A stretch of DNA of 38,598 nucleotides from Rahnella perminowiae (lineage in GTDB: Bacteria; Pseudomonadota; Gammaproteobacteria; Enterobacterales; Enterobacteriaceae), in contig NZ_JAFMOS010000629.1 in assembly GCF_019049755.1 (NCBI RefSeq), positions 1 through 38,598 of the forward strand, given 5' to 3'. The translations under genes were made by a program, and so were the position numbers. Shown in pieces: positions 27,085 through 35,200 of this stretch (within the stretch, counting starts at the first letter, position 1; each line of letters opens with the position of its first letter). Below the pieces are notes generated by a model. It was not told the DNA's origin. It worked only from the letters and a program-made list of their open reading frames with translations, and ran no database searches.

Positions 27085-29781
27085 ATGACAGACGAAAGAC
27101 CCGATCCCGACAGCCTGCTGGCGCTCGCCAATGAGAAGCCACGCGGACAACTGAAAGTCTTTTTCGGCGCCTGTGCAGGCGTCGGGAAAACTTTTGCCAT
27201 GTTGCAGGAAGCGCAGCGCCTGCGCGCCACCGGCCTCGACGTGCTGGTTGGCGTAGTGGAAACTCACGGACGGCAGGAAACGCAGGCGCTGCTGCCGGGG
27301 CTTTCTCTGTTACCGCCGAAACGTATTCATCATCGCGGACGTCAGGTTCAGGAGTTTGACCTTGATGCCGCCCTGGCCCGCCGCCCTGCCCTGATCCTGA
27401 TGGACGAACTGGCGCACAGTAACGCCGCCGGATCGCGCCATCCGAAACGCTGGCAGGATGTCGAAGAGTTGCTTGATGCCGGTATCGATGTGTTTACCAC
27501 CGTGAACGTTCAGCATCTGGAAAGCCTGAACGATGTGGTCAGCGGCGTCACCGGTATCATTATTCGTGAAACGGTTCCCGACCGTTTGTTTGATGATGCC
27601 AGCGAAGTGGTGCTGGTAGATTTACCGCCTGACTCCCTGCGTCAGCGTCTCAAAGAAGGTAAAGTTTATATCCCCGGTCAGGCCGAACGCGCCATAGAAC
27701 ACTTTTTTCGTAAAGGCAATCTGATTGCCCTGCGGGAGCTTTCCCTGCGTCGTACTGCTGACCGGGTTGACGACCAGATGCGCGAATACCGCGATGATCA
27801 GGGTGTCAGTCGTGTCTGGCATACCCGTGATGCACTGTTGCTGTGTATCGGTCACAGCGGGGGGAATGAGAAATTAATCCGCGTCGCCTCGCGCCTCGCA
27901 GCGCGCCTCGGCTGTGTCTGGCACGCCGTATATGTTGAAACCCCGCGCCTGCACCGTTTACCTGAAGGCCAGCGCCGCGCCATTCTGCATTCCCTGAAAC
28001 TGGCGCAGGAACTGGGGGCAGAAACTGCCACGCTCTCCGATCCGCAGGAAGAACAGGCGATTTTGCGTTACGCCCGTGAACATCGTCTGGGCAAAATCAT
28101 GACCGGCCGGCGGCGGGAAAAGCGCTGGAAATTTAGCGCCAGCTTTGCTGACAAGCTGGCGGAAATCGCCCCCGATCTTGATTTAATCGTCGTCGGCCTG
28201 GAAGACGCGCCGGTAACACCTCTGCGTAAAGAGCAGGACTTACGCACTTTCGCCGATCGCTTCAGCCGCCAGTTATGGGGCTGCGCTCTTGCCGTGGCGC
28301 TGTGCGCGGTGATCACCATGATGTCGCAATGGCTGGTGCCGACTTTCGATCAGGCCAATCTGGTGATGGTGTATCTGCTCGGCGTGGTGATTGTTGCCCT
28401 GTTTTATGGCCGCTGGCCGTCGGTGCTGGCGGCGGTAATCAATGTCGTCAGCTTTGATCTGTTTTTCGTACAACCGCGCGGCTCGCTGGCGGTGACTGAC
28501 GCGCAATACCTGGTGACCTTCGGCGTAATGCTGATTGTCGGCATTCTGATCGGGAATCTGACCGCAGGCGTCCGTTATCAGGCACGTATCGCGCGTCACC
28601 GTGAAAAACGTGCGCAGCATTTGTATGAAATGTCCAAAGGACTCAGTCAGTCGCTGACGCCGGAAGCCATCGCGCAGACCAGCCGCCACTTTATTTCTTC
28701 CAGTCTGAACGCCAAAACCGCCATTTTGCTGCCACAGGAGAACGGCGAACTGATGCAGCCGGCCGGCGAAATGACTTCGATTGTGGTCGATGATGCTATC
28801 GCCCGCTGGAGTTTCGACAAGAAACTGCCAGCCGGTGCGGGCACGGATACCCTGCCCGGCGTGCCCTACCAGCTTCTGCCGCTGGTTGCATCCGGTGAAT
28901 CGCGTGGCCTGCTGGCGGTCGAACCGCCGAATATCCGTCAACTGTTAGTACCGGAACAACAGCGTCTGTTACAGACCTTTACCGTGCTGATCGCCAATGC
29001 ACTGGAACGTCTGCATCTGGCCGCCAGCGCAGAAACGGCGCGGCTGGAAACCGAACGCGAACAACTGCGTAACTCATTGCTTTCTGCGCTTTCCCACGAT
29101 TTACGTACACCGCTGACGGTGCTTTTCGGCCAGGCGGAAATCCTCACGCTGGATCTTGCCGCAGAAGGCTCAAAGCATGCACCGCAGGCCAGCCAGATCC
29201 GTCAGCAGGTGCTAAGCACTACCCGGCTGGTCAACAACCTGCTGGATATGGCGCGTATTCAGTCCGGTGGATTTAATCTGCGTAAAGAATGGCAGTCGGT
29301 GGAAGAAATCACCGGCAGCGCATTGCGGATGCTCGAACCGGTGCTGGCGCACGACAATATTAAAATCGATTTACCCCAGGAAATGGTCCTGGTTAACTGC
29401 GACGCCAGCCTGATCGAACGGGTGCTGATCAATCTGCTCGAAAACGCCCATAAATATGCCGGAACCGGTGCGACAATTGGCATTAAAGCCACGCCGCTGG
29501 AGGAGTGGCTGGAGATGGAAGTCTGGGATAACGGTCCCGGTATTCCGGCTGGCGCCGAGCACACTATTTTTGAAAAATTCGCCCGCGGTAATAAAGAATC
29601 CGCTATTCCGGGCGTGGGGTTGGGATTAGCGATTTGTCGTGCCATTATTGAGGTGCACGACGGACGGATCTGGGCGGAAAATGGCCCGAACGGCGGTGCG
29701 CGTTTTCGTTTCAGGCTGCCGCTCGAGGCGTTGCCGGAGATGGAAGGTGACATGGAAAAAGACATCGACGAGGTATCGTGA
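27085..29781 (+). CDS. kdpD: Sensor histidine kinase KdpD
   Basis: KdpD is the inner-membrane kinase that senses potassium limitation and phosphorylates KdpE. The 898-residue protein has an N-terminal KdpD domain with Walker A GACAGVGKT at 28-36 and a Walker B-like LMDELAHSN. A UspA-like domain (about 250-370) and four membrane helices (about 400-500) follow, then a GAF-like region, the dimerisation domain with phospho-acceptor His671 (LSHDLRTPL), and an ATPase domain with NLLENAHKY and GVGLGLAIC. It overlaps kdpE by four bases. Confidence 0.97.
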   Translation: MTDERPDPDSLLALANEKPRGQLKVFFGACAGVGKTFAMLQEAQRLRATGLDVLVGVVETHGRQETQALLPGLSLLPPKRIHHRGRQVQEFDLDAALARRPALILMDELAHSNAAGSRHPKRWQDVEELLDAGIDVFTTVNVQHLESLNDVVSGVTGIIIRETVPDRLFDDASEVVLVDLPPDSLRQRLKEGKVYIPGQAERAIEHFFRKGNLIALRELSLRRTADRVDDQMREYRDDQGVSRVWHTRDALLLCIGHSGGNEKLIRVASRLAARLGCVWHAVYVETPRLHRLPEGQRRAILHSLKLAQELGAETATLSDPQEEQAILRYAREHRLGKIMTGRRREKRWKFSASFADKLAEIAPDLDLIVVGLEDAPVTPLRKEQDLRTFADRFSRQLWGCALAVALCAVITMMSQWLVPTFDQANLVMVYLLGVVIVALFYGRWPSVLAAVINVVSFDLFFVQPRGSLAVTDAQYLVTFGVMLIVGILIGNLTAGVRYQARIARHREKRAQHLYEMSKGLSQSLTPEAIAQTSRHFISSSLNAKTAILLPQENGELMQPAGEMTSIVVDDAIARWSFDKKLPAGAGTDTLPGVPYQLLPLVASGESRGLLAVEPPNIRQLLVPEQQRLLQTFTVLIANALERLHLAASAETARLETEREQLRNSLLSALSHDLRTPLTVLFGQAEILTLDLAAEGSKHAPQASQIRQQVLSTTRLVNNLLDMARIQSGGFNLRKEWQSVEEITGSALRMLEPVLAHDNIKIDLPQEMVLVNCDASLIERVLINLLENAHKYAGTGATIGIKATPLEEWLEMEVWDNGPGIPAGAEHTIFEKFARGNKESAIPGVGLGLAICRAIIEVHDGRIWAENGPNGGARFRFRLPLEALPEMEGDMEKDIDEVS

Positions 29782-30467
29782 GCGCATCCCCGGTAAATAT
29801 TTTAATTGTTGAAGACGAAAAAGAGATCCGCCGCTTTGTGCGTACAGCACTGGAGGCGGAAGGCTTGCGGGTGTTTGAGAGTGAAACGCTGCAACGCGGG
29901 CTGATTGAAGCCGGAACCCGTAAACCGGATCTGATTATTCTCGATCTCGGTTTACCGGACGGTGACGGCCTGACGTATATTCGCGATTTGCGTCACTGGA
30001 GCGCTATCCCGATTATCGTCTTGTCGGCGCGCACCCGCGAGGAAGACAAGATAGCGGCGCTGGATGCCGGTGCCGATGATTTTCTTACCAAGCCGTTTGG
30101 CGTAGGTGAACTGCTGGCGCGGGTTCGTGTGGCCCTGCGCCGCCATACCGGCAGCGCACAGGAAAGTCCGCTGGTGACGTTTGCAGATGTGACGGTGGAT
30201 TTGATCAACCGGCGCGTACAGCGTAACGGTGAAGATTGTCATCTGACGCCGATTGAGTTTCGCCTGCTGGCCGAACTGCTGGCCAACAGCGGTAAAGTCA
30301 TCACTCAGCGTCAGTTACTGAGCCACGTCTGGGGCCCGAATTATGTTGAACACAGCCATTATCTGCGCATCTACATGGGACATTTGCGGCAGAAACTGGA
30401 GGCCGATGCCACCCGGCCACGTCATTTACTGACCGAAACCGGCGTGGGCTATCGCTTTATGCCTTAG
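29778..30467 (+). CDS. kdpE: Response regulator KdpE
   Basis: KdpE is an OmpR-type regulator that activates kdpFABC. The 229-residue protein starts at GTG 29778, within the kdpD stop region. The receiver domain has the phosphorylated Asp56 (LIILDLGLPDGDG), acidic residues in VEDEKEIRRF and the conserved Lys in FLTKPFGVGEL. The winged-helix domain occupies about 130-229 (LTPIEFRLLAELLANSGKVITQ, TETGVGYRF). Its last 11 bases overlap the end of the convergent padR gene. Confidence 0.97.
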   Translation: MSASPVNILIVEDEKEIRRFVRTALEAEGLRVFESETLQRGLIEAGTRKPDLIILDLGLPDGDGLTYIRDLRHWSAIPIIVLSARTREEDKIAALDAGADDFLTKPFGVGELLARVRVALRRHTGSAQESPLVTFADVTVDLINRRVQRNGEDCHLTPIEFRLLAELLANSGKVITQRQLLSHVWGPNYVEHSHYLRIYMGHLRQKLEADATRPRHLLTETGVGYRFMP

Positions 30468-31152
30468 GCCGGTCGGTCTCCGGTTTGGCCTCACCAAATT
30501 CGGCTTCCAGACTTTCAGCGGCTTGCTGCAAAATCGCACTCACACGCACCACCTGTTCCGACGTTAAATCCGCCCGCATCATGTTAGAACGCAGCGCGTG
30601 ACGCAGGCGGTGCATCGATTCATGAATACCTTCTGCCAGGTTGTTTTCACGCGGACGCTGCGCCCCCGCCAGACGGGCAAAAATCATATCAACCGTCGCC
30701 TGATGCTGTGCCAGTTCCGCTTTACCGGCTTCCGTTATCTGGTAGCTTTTCCGGCCGTTGCCCGTGGCGACAGGCTCAAGGAAGTCCTGCTCTTCCAGCA
30801 GTGTCAGCGTCGGATAAATCACGCCCGGGCTTGGCACGTAAAGACCGGAAGAGGCTTCTTCAATCGCTTTGATCAGTTCGTAACCGTGGCTCGGTTTCTT
30901 CGCCACCAGCGCCAGCAGTACGCGGCGTAAATCGCCATGTTCAAACAGACGGTGTGCACCGCGTTCACCACGGCGGCCTTCACCACGCCCGCGATGTTCA
31001 CGCCCTTCTTCACCACGATGGCGACCGTCACGACGTAACATGTGACGCTCGCTGTGATCGCTGTATTCTGATTCATGACGGCAATGGCCGCGATGCCCTT
31101 CTTCACGACTACCGTGGCCGCGATGGCGACCCTCAAACATTTTACTAAACAT
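30457..31152 (-). CDS. PadR-family regulator with histidine-rich N terminus (YqjI-like)
   Basis: A 231-residue protein. Residues 1-67 are a low-complexity segment rich in His (10), Arg, Glu and Gly, with one cysteine, probably metal-binding. Residues about 68-150 form the PadR winged helix: GDLRRVLLALVAKKPSHGYELIKAI, then SPGVIYPTLTLLEEQDFL. A C-terminal helical dimerisation region follows. The architecture equals E. coli YqjI, a nickel-responsive PadR repressor, but the E. coli partner gene yqjH is absent here. A perfect palindrome upstream suggests autoregulation. ATG at 31152 has AGGA upstream; Met5 is an alternative. Confidence 0.85.
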   Translation of the reverse strand: MFSKMFEGRHRGHGSREEGHRGHCRHESEYSDHSERHMLRRDGRHRGEEGREHRGRGEGRRGERGAHRLFEHGDLRRVLLALVAKKPSHGYELIKAIEEASSGLYVPSPGVIYPTLTLLEEQDFLEPVATGNGRKSYQITEAGKAELAQHQATVDMIFARLAGAQRPRENNLAEGIHESMHRLRHALRSNMMRADLTSEQVVRVSAILQQAAESLEAEFGEAKPETDRPKA

Positions 31153-31165
31153 AGTGCATGTCCTA

Positions 31166-31199
31166 TTTAGATATATCGAATTATTTCGATATATCTAAA
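31166..31199 (-). promoter_or_regulatory. Palindromic operator before the padR-type gene
   Basis: Arms TTTAGATATATCGAA (31166-31180) and TTCGATATATCTAAA (31185-31199) are perfect inverted copies with a TTAT spacer. The 34-bp site lies 13 bases before the start codon, where a repressor would block transcription or elongation. Binding by the adjacent PadR protein is an inference. Confidence 0.75.
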
Positions 31200-31239
31200 C
31201 TAGATCGGTTTTCAGAAACTGGCAAGACCGGGAAGCGAA

Positions 31240-31252
31240 TTTAGATATATCT
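31240..31252. promoter_or_regulatory. Third copy of the operator half-site
   Basis: TTTAGATATATCT repeats the first 12 bases of the operator arm, in the same orientation, 74 bases from the start of the first arm. It contains the self-complementary core AGATATATCT. It may be a second binding site for the same regulator. Confidence 0.5.
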
Positions 31253-31284
31253 TTTTATGTCTGAACTTCCGGCAAAAAACGGGC

Positions 31285-31311
31285 AAAAAAAAAGCGCTGA
31301 ATAATCAGCGC
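31285..31311 (-). terminator. Terminator of seqA-pgm
   Basis: On the minus strand GCGCTGA and TCAGCGC form a perfect stem with a TTAT loop, followed by nine T residues. It lies 25 bases after the pgm stop. Confidence 0.92.
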
Positions 31312-31335
31312 CTTTGATGAGATAAAGAAAACGGC

Positions 31336-32979
31336 TTATTTCGCGTCAGCAAGCACTTTACTGACGATTTCTACCGCTTCTTTCTCGATTTGCTCACGAT
31401 GTTCAGCACCGAGGAAGCTTTCACAATAGATCTTGTAAGCTTCTTCCGTACCGGACGGACGCGCCGCGAACCAGCCATTTTTGGTCATCACTTTCAGACC
31501 ACCGATAGACGCGCCGTTACCCGGTGCGTTGGTCAGACGGGCAGTGATCGGGTCACCGGCCAGTGTGTCAGCTTTCACCTGTTCAGGAGAGAGTTTAGAC
31601 AGTGCGGCTTTCTGCGCGTGCGTCGCAGGTGCCTGAATACGGTTGTAGCTTGGTGCACCAAAGCGCGCAGCCAGTTCGTTGTAATGTTCCTGCGGGTTCT
31701 TGCCGGTGACGGCAGTAATTTCCGCCGCCAGCAGGCACATGATGATACCGTCTTTGTCGGTAGACCACGGTGTGCCGTCGAAACGCAGGAAAGAAGCCCC
31801 TGCACTTTCTTCGCCACCAAAACCAAAACTGCCGTCAAACAGACCATCAACGAACCATTTGAACCCGACCGGCACTTCCACCAGCTTGCGGCCCAAATCT
31901 TCTACTACGCGGTCGATCATGGCACTCGATACCAGCGTTTTACCGACGGCAACGTCTTTGCCCCATTGCGGACGATGCTGGAACAGATACTGAATCGCCA
32001 CCGCCAGATAATGGTTCGGGTTCATCAGACCGGCAGGCGTCACAATACCGTGGCGGTCATAATCCGGGTCATTGGCAAAGGCCAGATCGAATTTATCACG
32101 CAGCGCCAGCAGACCGGCCATTGCAGATTCAGACGAGCAGTCCATACGGATCACGCCGTCATGGTCGAGATGCATAAAACGGAAAGTCTGATCGACTTCA
32201 TCGTTAACCAGCGTCAGGTCCAGTTTGTAATGCTCAGCAATACGCTTCCAGTATTCGATACCGGAACCGCCCAGCGGATCGACACCCAGTTTCAGACCCG
32301 CTTTCTGAATCGCGGCCATATCCACGATGTCGGTCAGCCCTTCGATAAACGGCTGAACCAGATCTTTCGCTTGCAGATGGCCACTTTTCCACGCCAGATC
32401 CAGAGACTGACGTTTCACGCCTGCCAGTTTTGCGGCCAGCAATGCGTTAGCACGTTTCTCAATCACGGAAGTCAGATTAGTATCTGCCGGCCCCCCGTTG
32501 GTCGGGTTATATTTGATGCCGCCATCTTCCGGTGGGTTGTGCGAAGGCGTGATGACGATGCCATCCGCCAGCGCGCCGCCGTGACGGTTATGCGTCAGAA
32601 TGGCGTGCGACACCGCTGGGGTCGGCGTGAACCCGTTATCTTCCTGAACAATGACATCCACGCCATTGGCGGTCAGCACTTCCAGCACAGAGATAAACGC
32701 CGGTTCGGACAACGCATGGGTGTCTTTACCCACGTAGCACGGGCCGGTGGTACCCTGCTCTTTACGCACTTCGGCAATCGCCTGAGCAATTGCCAGGATG
32801 TGCGCTTCATTAAAGCTGTGACGCAACGCACTACCGCGATGGCCGGACGTACCAAATTTCACAGCATGTGCCGTGTTTGTCGGATCCGGTTGCAGAACGT
32901 AATACTGTGACGTTAACTGCGCCACATTGATCAAATCGCTTTGCTGAGCAGGTTGCCCTGCACGGGGGTGATTAGCCAC
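31336..32979 (-). CDS. pgm: Phosphoglucomutase (alpha-D-glucose phosphate-specific)
   Basis: Pgm interconverts glucose 1-phosphate and glucose 6-phosphate, linking glycolysis to glycogen, UDP-glucose and cell-envelope sugars. The 547-residue protein has the active-site Ser146 in [11 protein letters not shown], the metal loop NDPDYDRHG and the sugar-specificity loop GGEESAGAS. The phosphate-binding [12 protein letters not shown] is near the C terminus. It starts at GTG 32979 with a GGGAG upstream and follows seqA by 24 bases, as in E. coli. Confidence 0.97.
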   Translation of the reverse strand: MANHPRAGQPAQQSDLINVAQLTSQYYVLQPDPTNTAHAVKFGTSGHRGSALRHSFNEAHILAIAQAIAEVRKEQGTTGPCYVGKDTHALSEPAFISVLEVLTANGVDVIVQEDNGFTPTPAVSHAILTHNRHGGALADGIVITPSHNPPEDGGIKYNPTNGGPADTNLTSVIEKRANALLAAKLAGVKRQSLDLAWKSGHLQAKDLVQPFIEGLTDIVDMAAIQKAGLKLGVDPLGGSGIEYWKRIAEHYKLDLTLVNDEVDQTFRFMHLDHDGVIRMDCSSESAMAGLLALRDKFDLAFANDPDYDRHGIVTPAGLMNPNHYLAVAIQYLFQHRPQWGKDVAVGKTLVSSAMIDRVVEDLGRKLVEVPVGFKWFVDGLFDGSFGFGGEESAGASFLRFDGTPWSTDKDGIIMCLLAAEITAVTGKNPQEHYNELAARFGAPSYNRIQAPATHAQKAALSKLSPEQVKADTLAGDPITARLTNAPGNGASIGGLKVMTKNGWFAARPSGTEEAYKIYCESFLGAEHREQIEKEAVEIVSKVLADAK

Positions 32980-33003
32980 TGGCGCTTCTCCCTTACGCTG
33001 AAA

Positions 33004-33558
33004 TTAGAGGGTGCCGCATACTTTATCAGTCAGTTCCGCCGGGAACTGCATGAGCTGCATGATGTGTTCGATCATGCTGCGTTTGCGACCTGTGTTGGTA
33101 TTCGTAATAACCCAATACGGCGTTCCGGGAACGTGTTTAGGTTTGGTATGTATGCCGTTTTGCAGCAAGGTTTGCTGGTCACCGGCAAAATAAGTCCGCG
33201 TGCGCCCGGTCAGAGAGTCGGTCGCTGTCGCAAATTCTTTAGGGTTCAGGGTATACAAGGTCGAGAGGATCAGCATAAAACGATTAACCGCTTTAGTCTG
33301 TTCTGCGTATTCGTCGGACAACAGCAGTTCACGGACGGCGCGGACTTTATCACGCGACGTCGGTGCCGCTGCGACAGCAGGTTTTTCCTGCGCAACAGTT
33401 CCGGCAATAACAGAAGTCGTCGCTGGCGCGTCAGGAGCGGTCTGACCGGCAGTAAACTTCAACATACGGCGTAAAATATCAGACGCACTTTCACCGATTG
33501 CCTGCGTGTGGCTGGCAATGTAGCGGTAGAGTTCTTCGTCAACCTCAATAGTTTTCAT
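33004..33558 (-). CDS. seqA: Negative regulator of replication initiation SeqA
   Basis: SeqA sequesters hemimethylated GATC sites at oriC and limits re-initiation. It has 184 residues. The N-terminal oligomerisation domain is MKTIEVDEELYRYIASHT to LRRMLKF, an Ala/Thr/Pro-rich linker spans about 40-68, and the DNA-binding domain contains the GRTRTYFAGDQQTLLQNG and VITNTNTGRKRSMIEHIM segments that contact hemimethylated DNA. It starts at ATG and is divergent from ybfF, with pgm downstream in one operon. Confidence 0.97.
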   Translation of the reverse strand: MKTIEVDEELYRYIASHTQAIGESASDILRRMLKFTAGQTAPDAPATTSVIAGTVAQEKPAVAAAPTSRDKVRAVRELLLSDEYAEQTKAVNRFMLILSTLYTLNPKEFATATDSLTGRTRTYFAGDQQTLLQNGIHTKPKHVPGTPYWVITNTNTGRKRSMIEHIMQLMQFPAELTDKVCGTL

Positions 33559-33599
33559 CTTTATCCAGTACTGTTCTTCTACTTAATTCATTCAAAAGG

Positions 33600-33627
33600 A
33601 TTATACAAATTTCTACGCAGTAACAAA
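33600..33627 (-). promoter_or_regulatory. Candidate seqA-pgm promoter
   Basis: On the minus strand a consensus TATAAT (33600-33605) lies 42 bases before the seqA start, with a weak -35 TTTGTT at 16-base spacing. The -10 is clear and the -35 is tentative. Confidence 0.45.
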
Positions 33628-33811
33628 CAGGGGAATTGCGCTGCAAAGTAAAATCCAGACAACTTCCCGATTTTGCTGCATGCAGGCTCCGGCCCGTTCT
33701 GTTCTTGGTAGTCAAATCCCGCTCAGGCATCTGGCAGACACTTTCTGTTTTAAAAAATTATCCGCAAGTCATGATAACCTAATGAGATTGTTTATCTGTA
33801 TGAACTTCTCT

Positions 33812-34582
33812 ATGAAATTACATTATCGCCTGCAGGGATCTGAAGTGACTGGCAGCACTGCACTGCCGGTTTTGCTTATCCACGGATTGTTCGGCACCCT
33901 GGATAATCTGGGTATTCTGGCCCGTGACCTGAGACAACAGCATAACGTGTTACAGGTGGATTTGCGTAATCATGGCCAGTCCGGACGTTCTGATGAAATG
34001 TCTTACGCCGCCATGGCACAAGATTTAGAAGAAACGCTGGATGCTGTTGGTTTCCAAAAAATCATCGTTATCGGCCATTCGATGGGCGGCAAAGCCGCGA
34101 TGGCGCTGACGGCACGGATCCCCGATCGTATCGAAAAGTTGATCGCCATTGATGTCGCCCCCGTGGATTATCACGTCCGTCGTCATGATGAGATTTTCGC
34201 GGCCATTAACGCTGTGACCGACGCAAGACTCCGTGACCGCACGTCTGCCAGCGACTGTATGCGCCAGTATATAAAGGAAGACGGCGTGATCCAGTTTTTG
34301 CTTAAGTCCTTCCGCCAGGGCGAATGGTACTTCAACGTGCCCGTGCTGCTCAGTGAATACGAAACCATTACCGGCTGGGAAGATGTGCCAGCATGGGATC
34401 ATCCGGCGCTGTTTATCCGCGGGAGCTTATCGCCGTATGTGCAGGATGAATACCGCGACGCGATTGCCCGCCAGTTTCCACAGGCCAAAGCACATGTGGT
34501 GGCGGGAGCCGGTCACTGGGTGCATGCGGAAAGACCCGATGCGGTACTGCGCGCTGTGCACCGTTTCATCGATGTGGCCTGA
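33812..34582 (+). CDS. ybfF: Alpha/beta-hydrolase esterase YbfF
   Basis: YbfF is a cytoplasmic esterase of the alpha/beta-hydrolase fold, active on short and medium acyl esters and acyl-CoAs in E. coli. From the ATG at 33812 it has 256 residues. It shows the oxyanion region HGLFGTLDNLG, the nucleophile Ser90 in GHSMGGKA, the family segment IAIDVAPVDYHVRRHDEIF, and the catalytic His in GAGHWVHAERPD. In-frame ATGs 4 and 10 codons upstream exist, without a clear ribosome site, so the start is uncertain. Confidence 0.93.
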   Translation: MKLHYRLQGSEVTGSTALPVLLIHGLFGTLDNLGILARDLRQQHNVLQVDLRNHGQSGRSDEMSYAAMAQDLEETLDAVGFQKIIVIGHSMGGKAAMALTARIPDRIEKLIAIDVAPVDYHVRRHDEIFAAINAVTDARLRDRTSASDCMRQYIKEDGVIQFLLKSFRQGEWYFNVPVLLSEYETITGWEDVPAWDHPALFIRGSLSPYVQDEYRDAIARQFPQAKAHVVAGAGHWVHAERPDAVLRAVHRFIDVA

Positions 34583-34604
34583 GGTTTAACATCCTGGGGA
34601 TAAA

Positions 34605-34625
34605 TTGTGCAAAAAGTCTGCACAA
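34605..34625. repeat. Inverted repeat upstream of ybfE
   Basis: TTGTGCA (34605-34611) and TGCACAA (34619-34625) are a perfect 7-bp inverted pair with 7 bases between, after the ybfF stop. It could be a weak terminator or an operator. No T tract follows. Confidence 0.35.
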
Positions 34626-34698
34626 CTTAAGAAGTTATCATGAAATCAGGGCAATCAGGCGTTGTGAACCCCTGGGGCGCCAGTGTATGATTGCGCGC

Positions 34699-34704
34699 TA
34701 TAAT
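34699..34704 (+). promoter_or_regulatory. Candidate -10 box for ybfE
   Basis: A consensus TATAAT lies 145 bases before the ybfE start. No good -35 is visible at the normal spacing. A LexA box (CTGT-N8-ACAG), expected from E. coli ybfE, was not found nearby. Confidence 0.35.
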
Positions 34705-34711
34705 TTTGCCG

Positions 34712-34740
34712 CCCCGTTTTACTCACAGTGAGTCGCGGGG
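34712..34740 (+). other. Nested hairpin in the ybfE leader
   Basis: ACTCAC (34721-34726) pairs with GTGAGT (34728-34733), enclosed by CCCCG (34712-34716) pairing with CGGGG (34736-34740). The structure would begin a few bases into the transcript started at the -10 box at 34699. Confidence 0.45.
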
Positions 34741-34843
34741 GGTGAATTGGGTCAGGGTTTCTTAGCCCGAAATGTGTGAAACGCTCGTCAGGAACGGCTT
34801 GCCGTTTCCCGATGTAAAAACTTCCCTGGTTGTACCTCTACCT

Positions 34844-35125
34844 ATGGCAAAAGAACAACTGGATCGCACGACGATTGATCTGTTCGCAGATGACCGTCGT
34901 CCGGGGCGTCCAAAAACAAATCCGCTATCCCGTGATGAACAGCTCAGGATCAATAAGCGCAACCAGTTACGCCGCGATAAAGCGAGCGGCCTGCGTCGTG
35001 TGGAGCTGAAAATGAATGCCGATGCTGTTGACATGCTCAATAAGCTGGCAGAAGAACGCAATATCAGTCGTAGCGAATTGATTGAAGAGATGCTGCTGTC
35101 GCATCTTAACGGTCATGAAGGTTGA
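34844..35125 (+). CDS. ybfE: YbfE family protein (LexA-regulated in E. coli)
   Basis: A 93-residue basic protein from ATG 34844, where MAKEQLDRTTIDLFADDRRP matches the E. coli YbfE start. The frame is open 24 codons further upstream, but that part is not conserved. The segment GRPKTNPLSRDEQLRINKRNQLRRDKASGL is highly conserved. The C-terminal part LKMNADAVDMLNKLAEERNISRSELIEEML resembles a ribbon-helix-helix DNA-binding fold. Its role is not known. In E. coli it lies between fldA and ybfF and is SOS-induced. Here a chemoreceptor gene separates it from fldA. Confidence 0.9.
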   Translation: MAKEQLDRTTIDLFADDRRPGRPKTNPLSRDEQLRINKRNQLRRDKASGLRRVELKMNADAVDMLNKLAEERNISRSELIEEMLLSHLNGHEG

Positions 35126-35130
35126 TTGAA

Positions 35131-35167
35131 AAGCGGGTAACCCGATAAGGCTACCCGTTTGTTTTTC
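35131..35167. terminator. Terminator between ybfE and the chemoreceptor gene
   Basis: CGGGTA at 35134-35139 pairs with TACCCG at 35152-35157. On the plus strand TTTGTTTTT follows, ending ybfE. On the minus strand CTTTTC follows, so it may also serve the convergent chemoreceptor gene. Confidence 0.7.
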
Positions 35168-35200
35168 TTAATTATTCCACGCTAATTTACGCCTTCCCAC

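Noticed and set aside
31390-32910. 506-codon open frame antisense to pgm
   Set aside because: It mirrors the strongly biased codon use of pgm, has no recognisable domain and lies wholly inside a well-supported gene.
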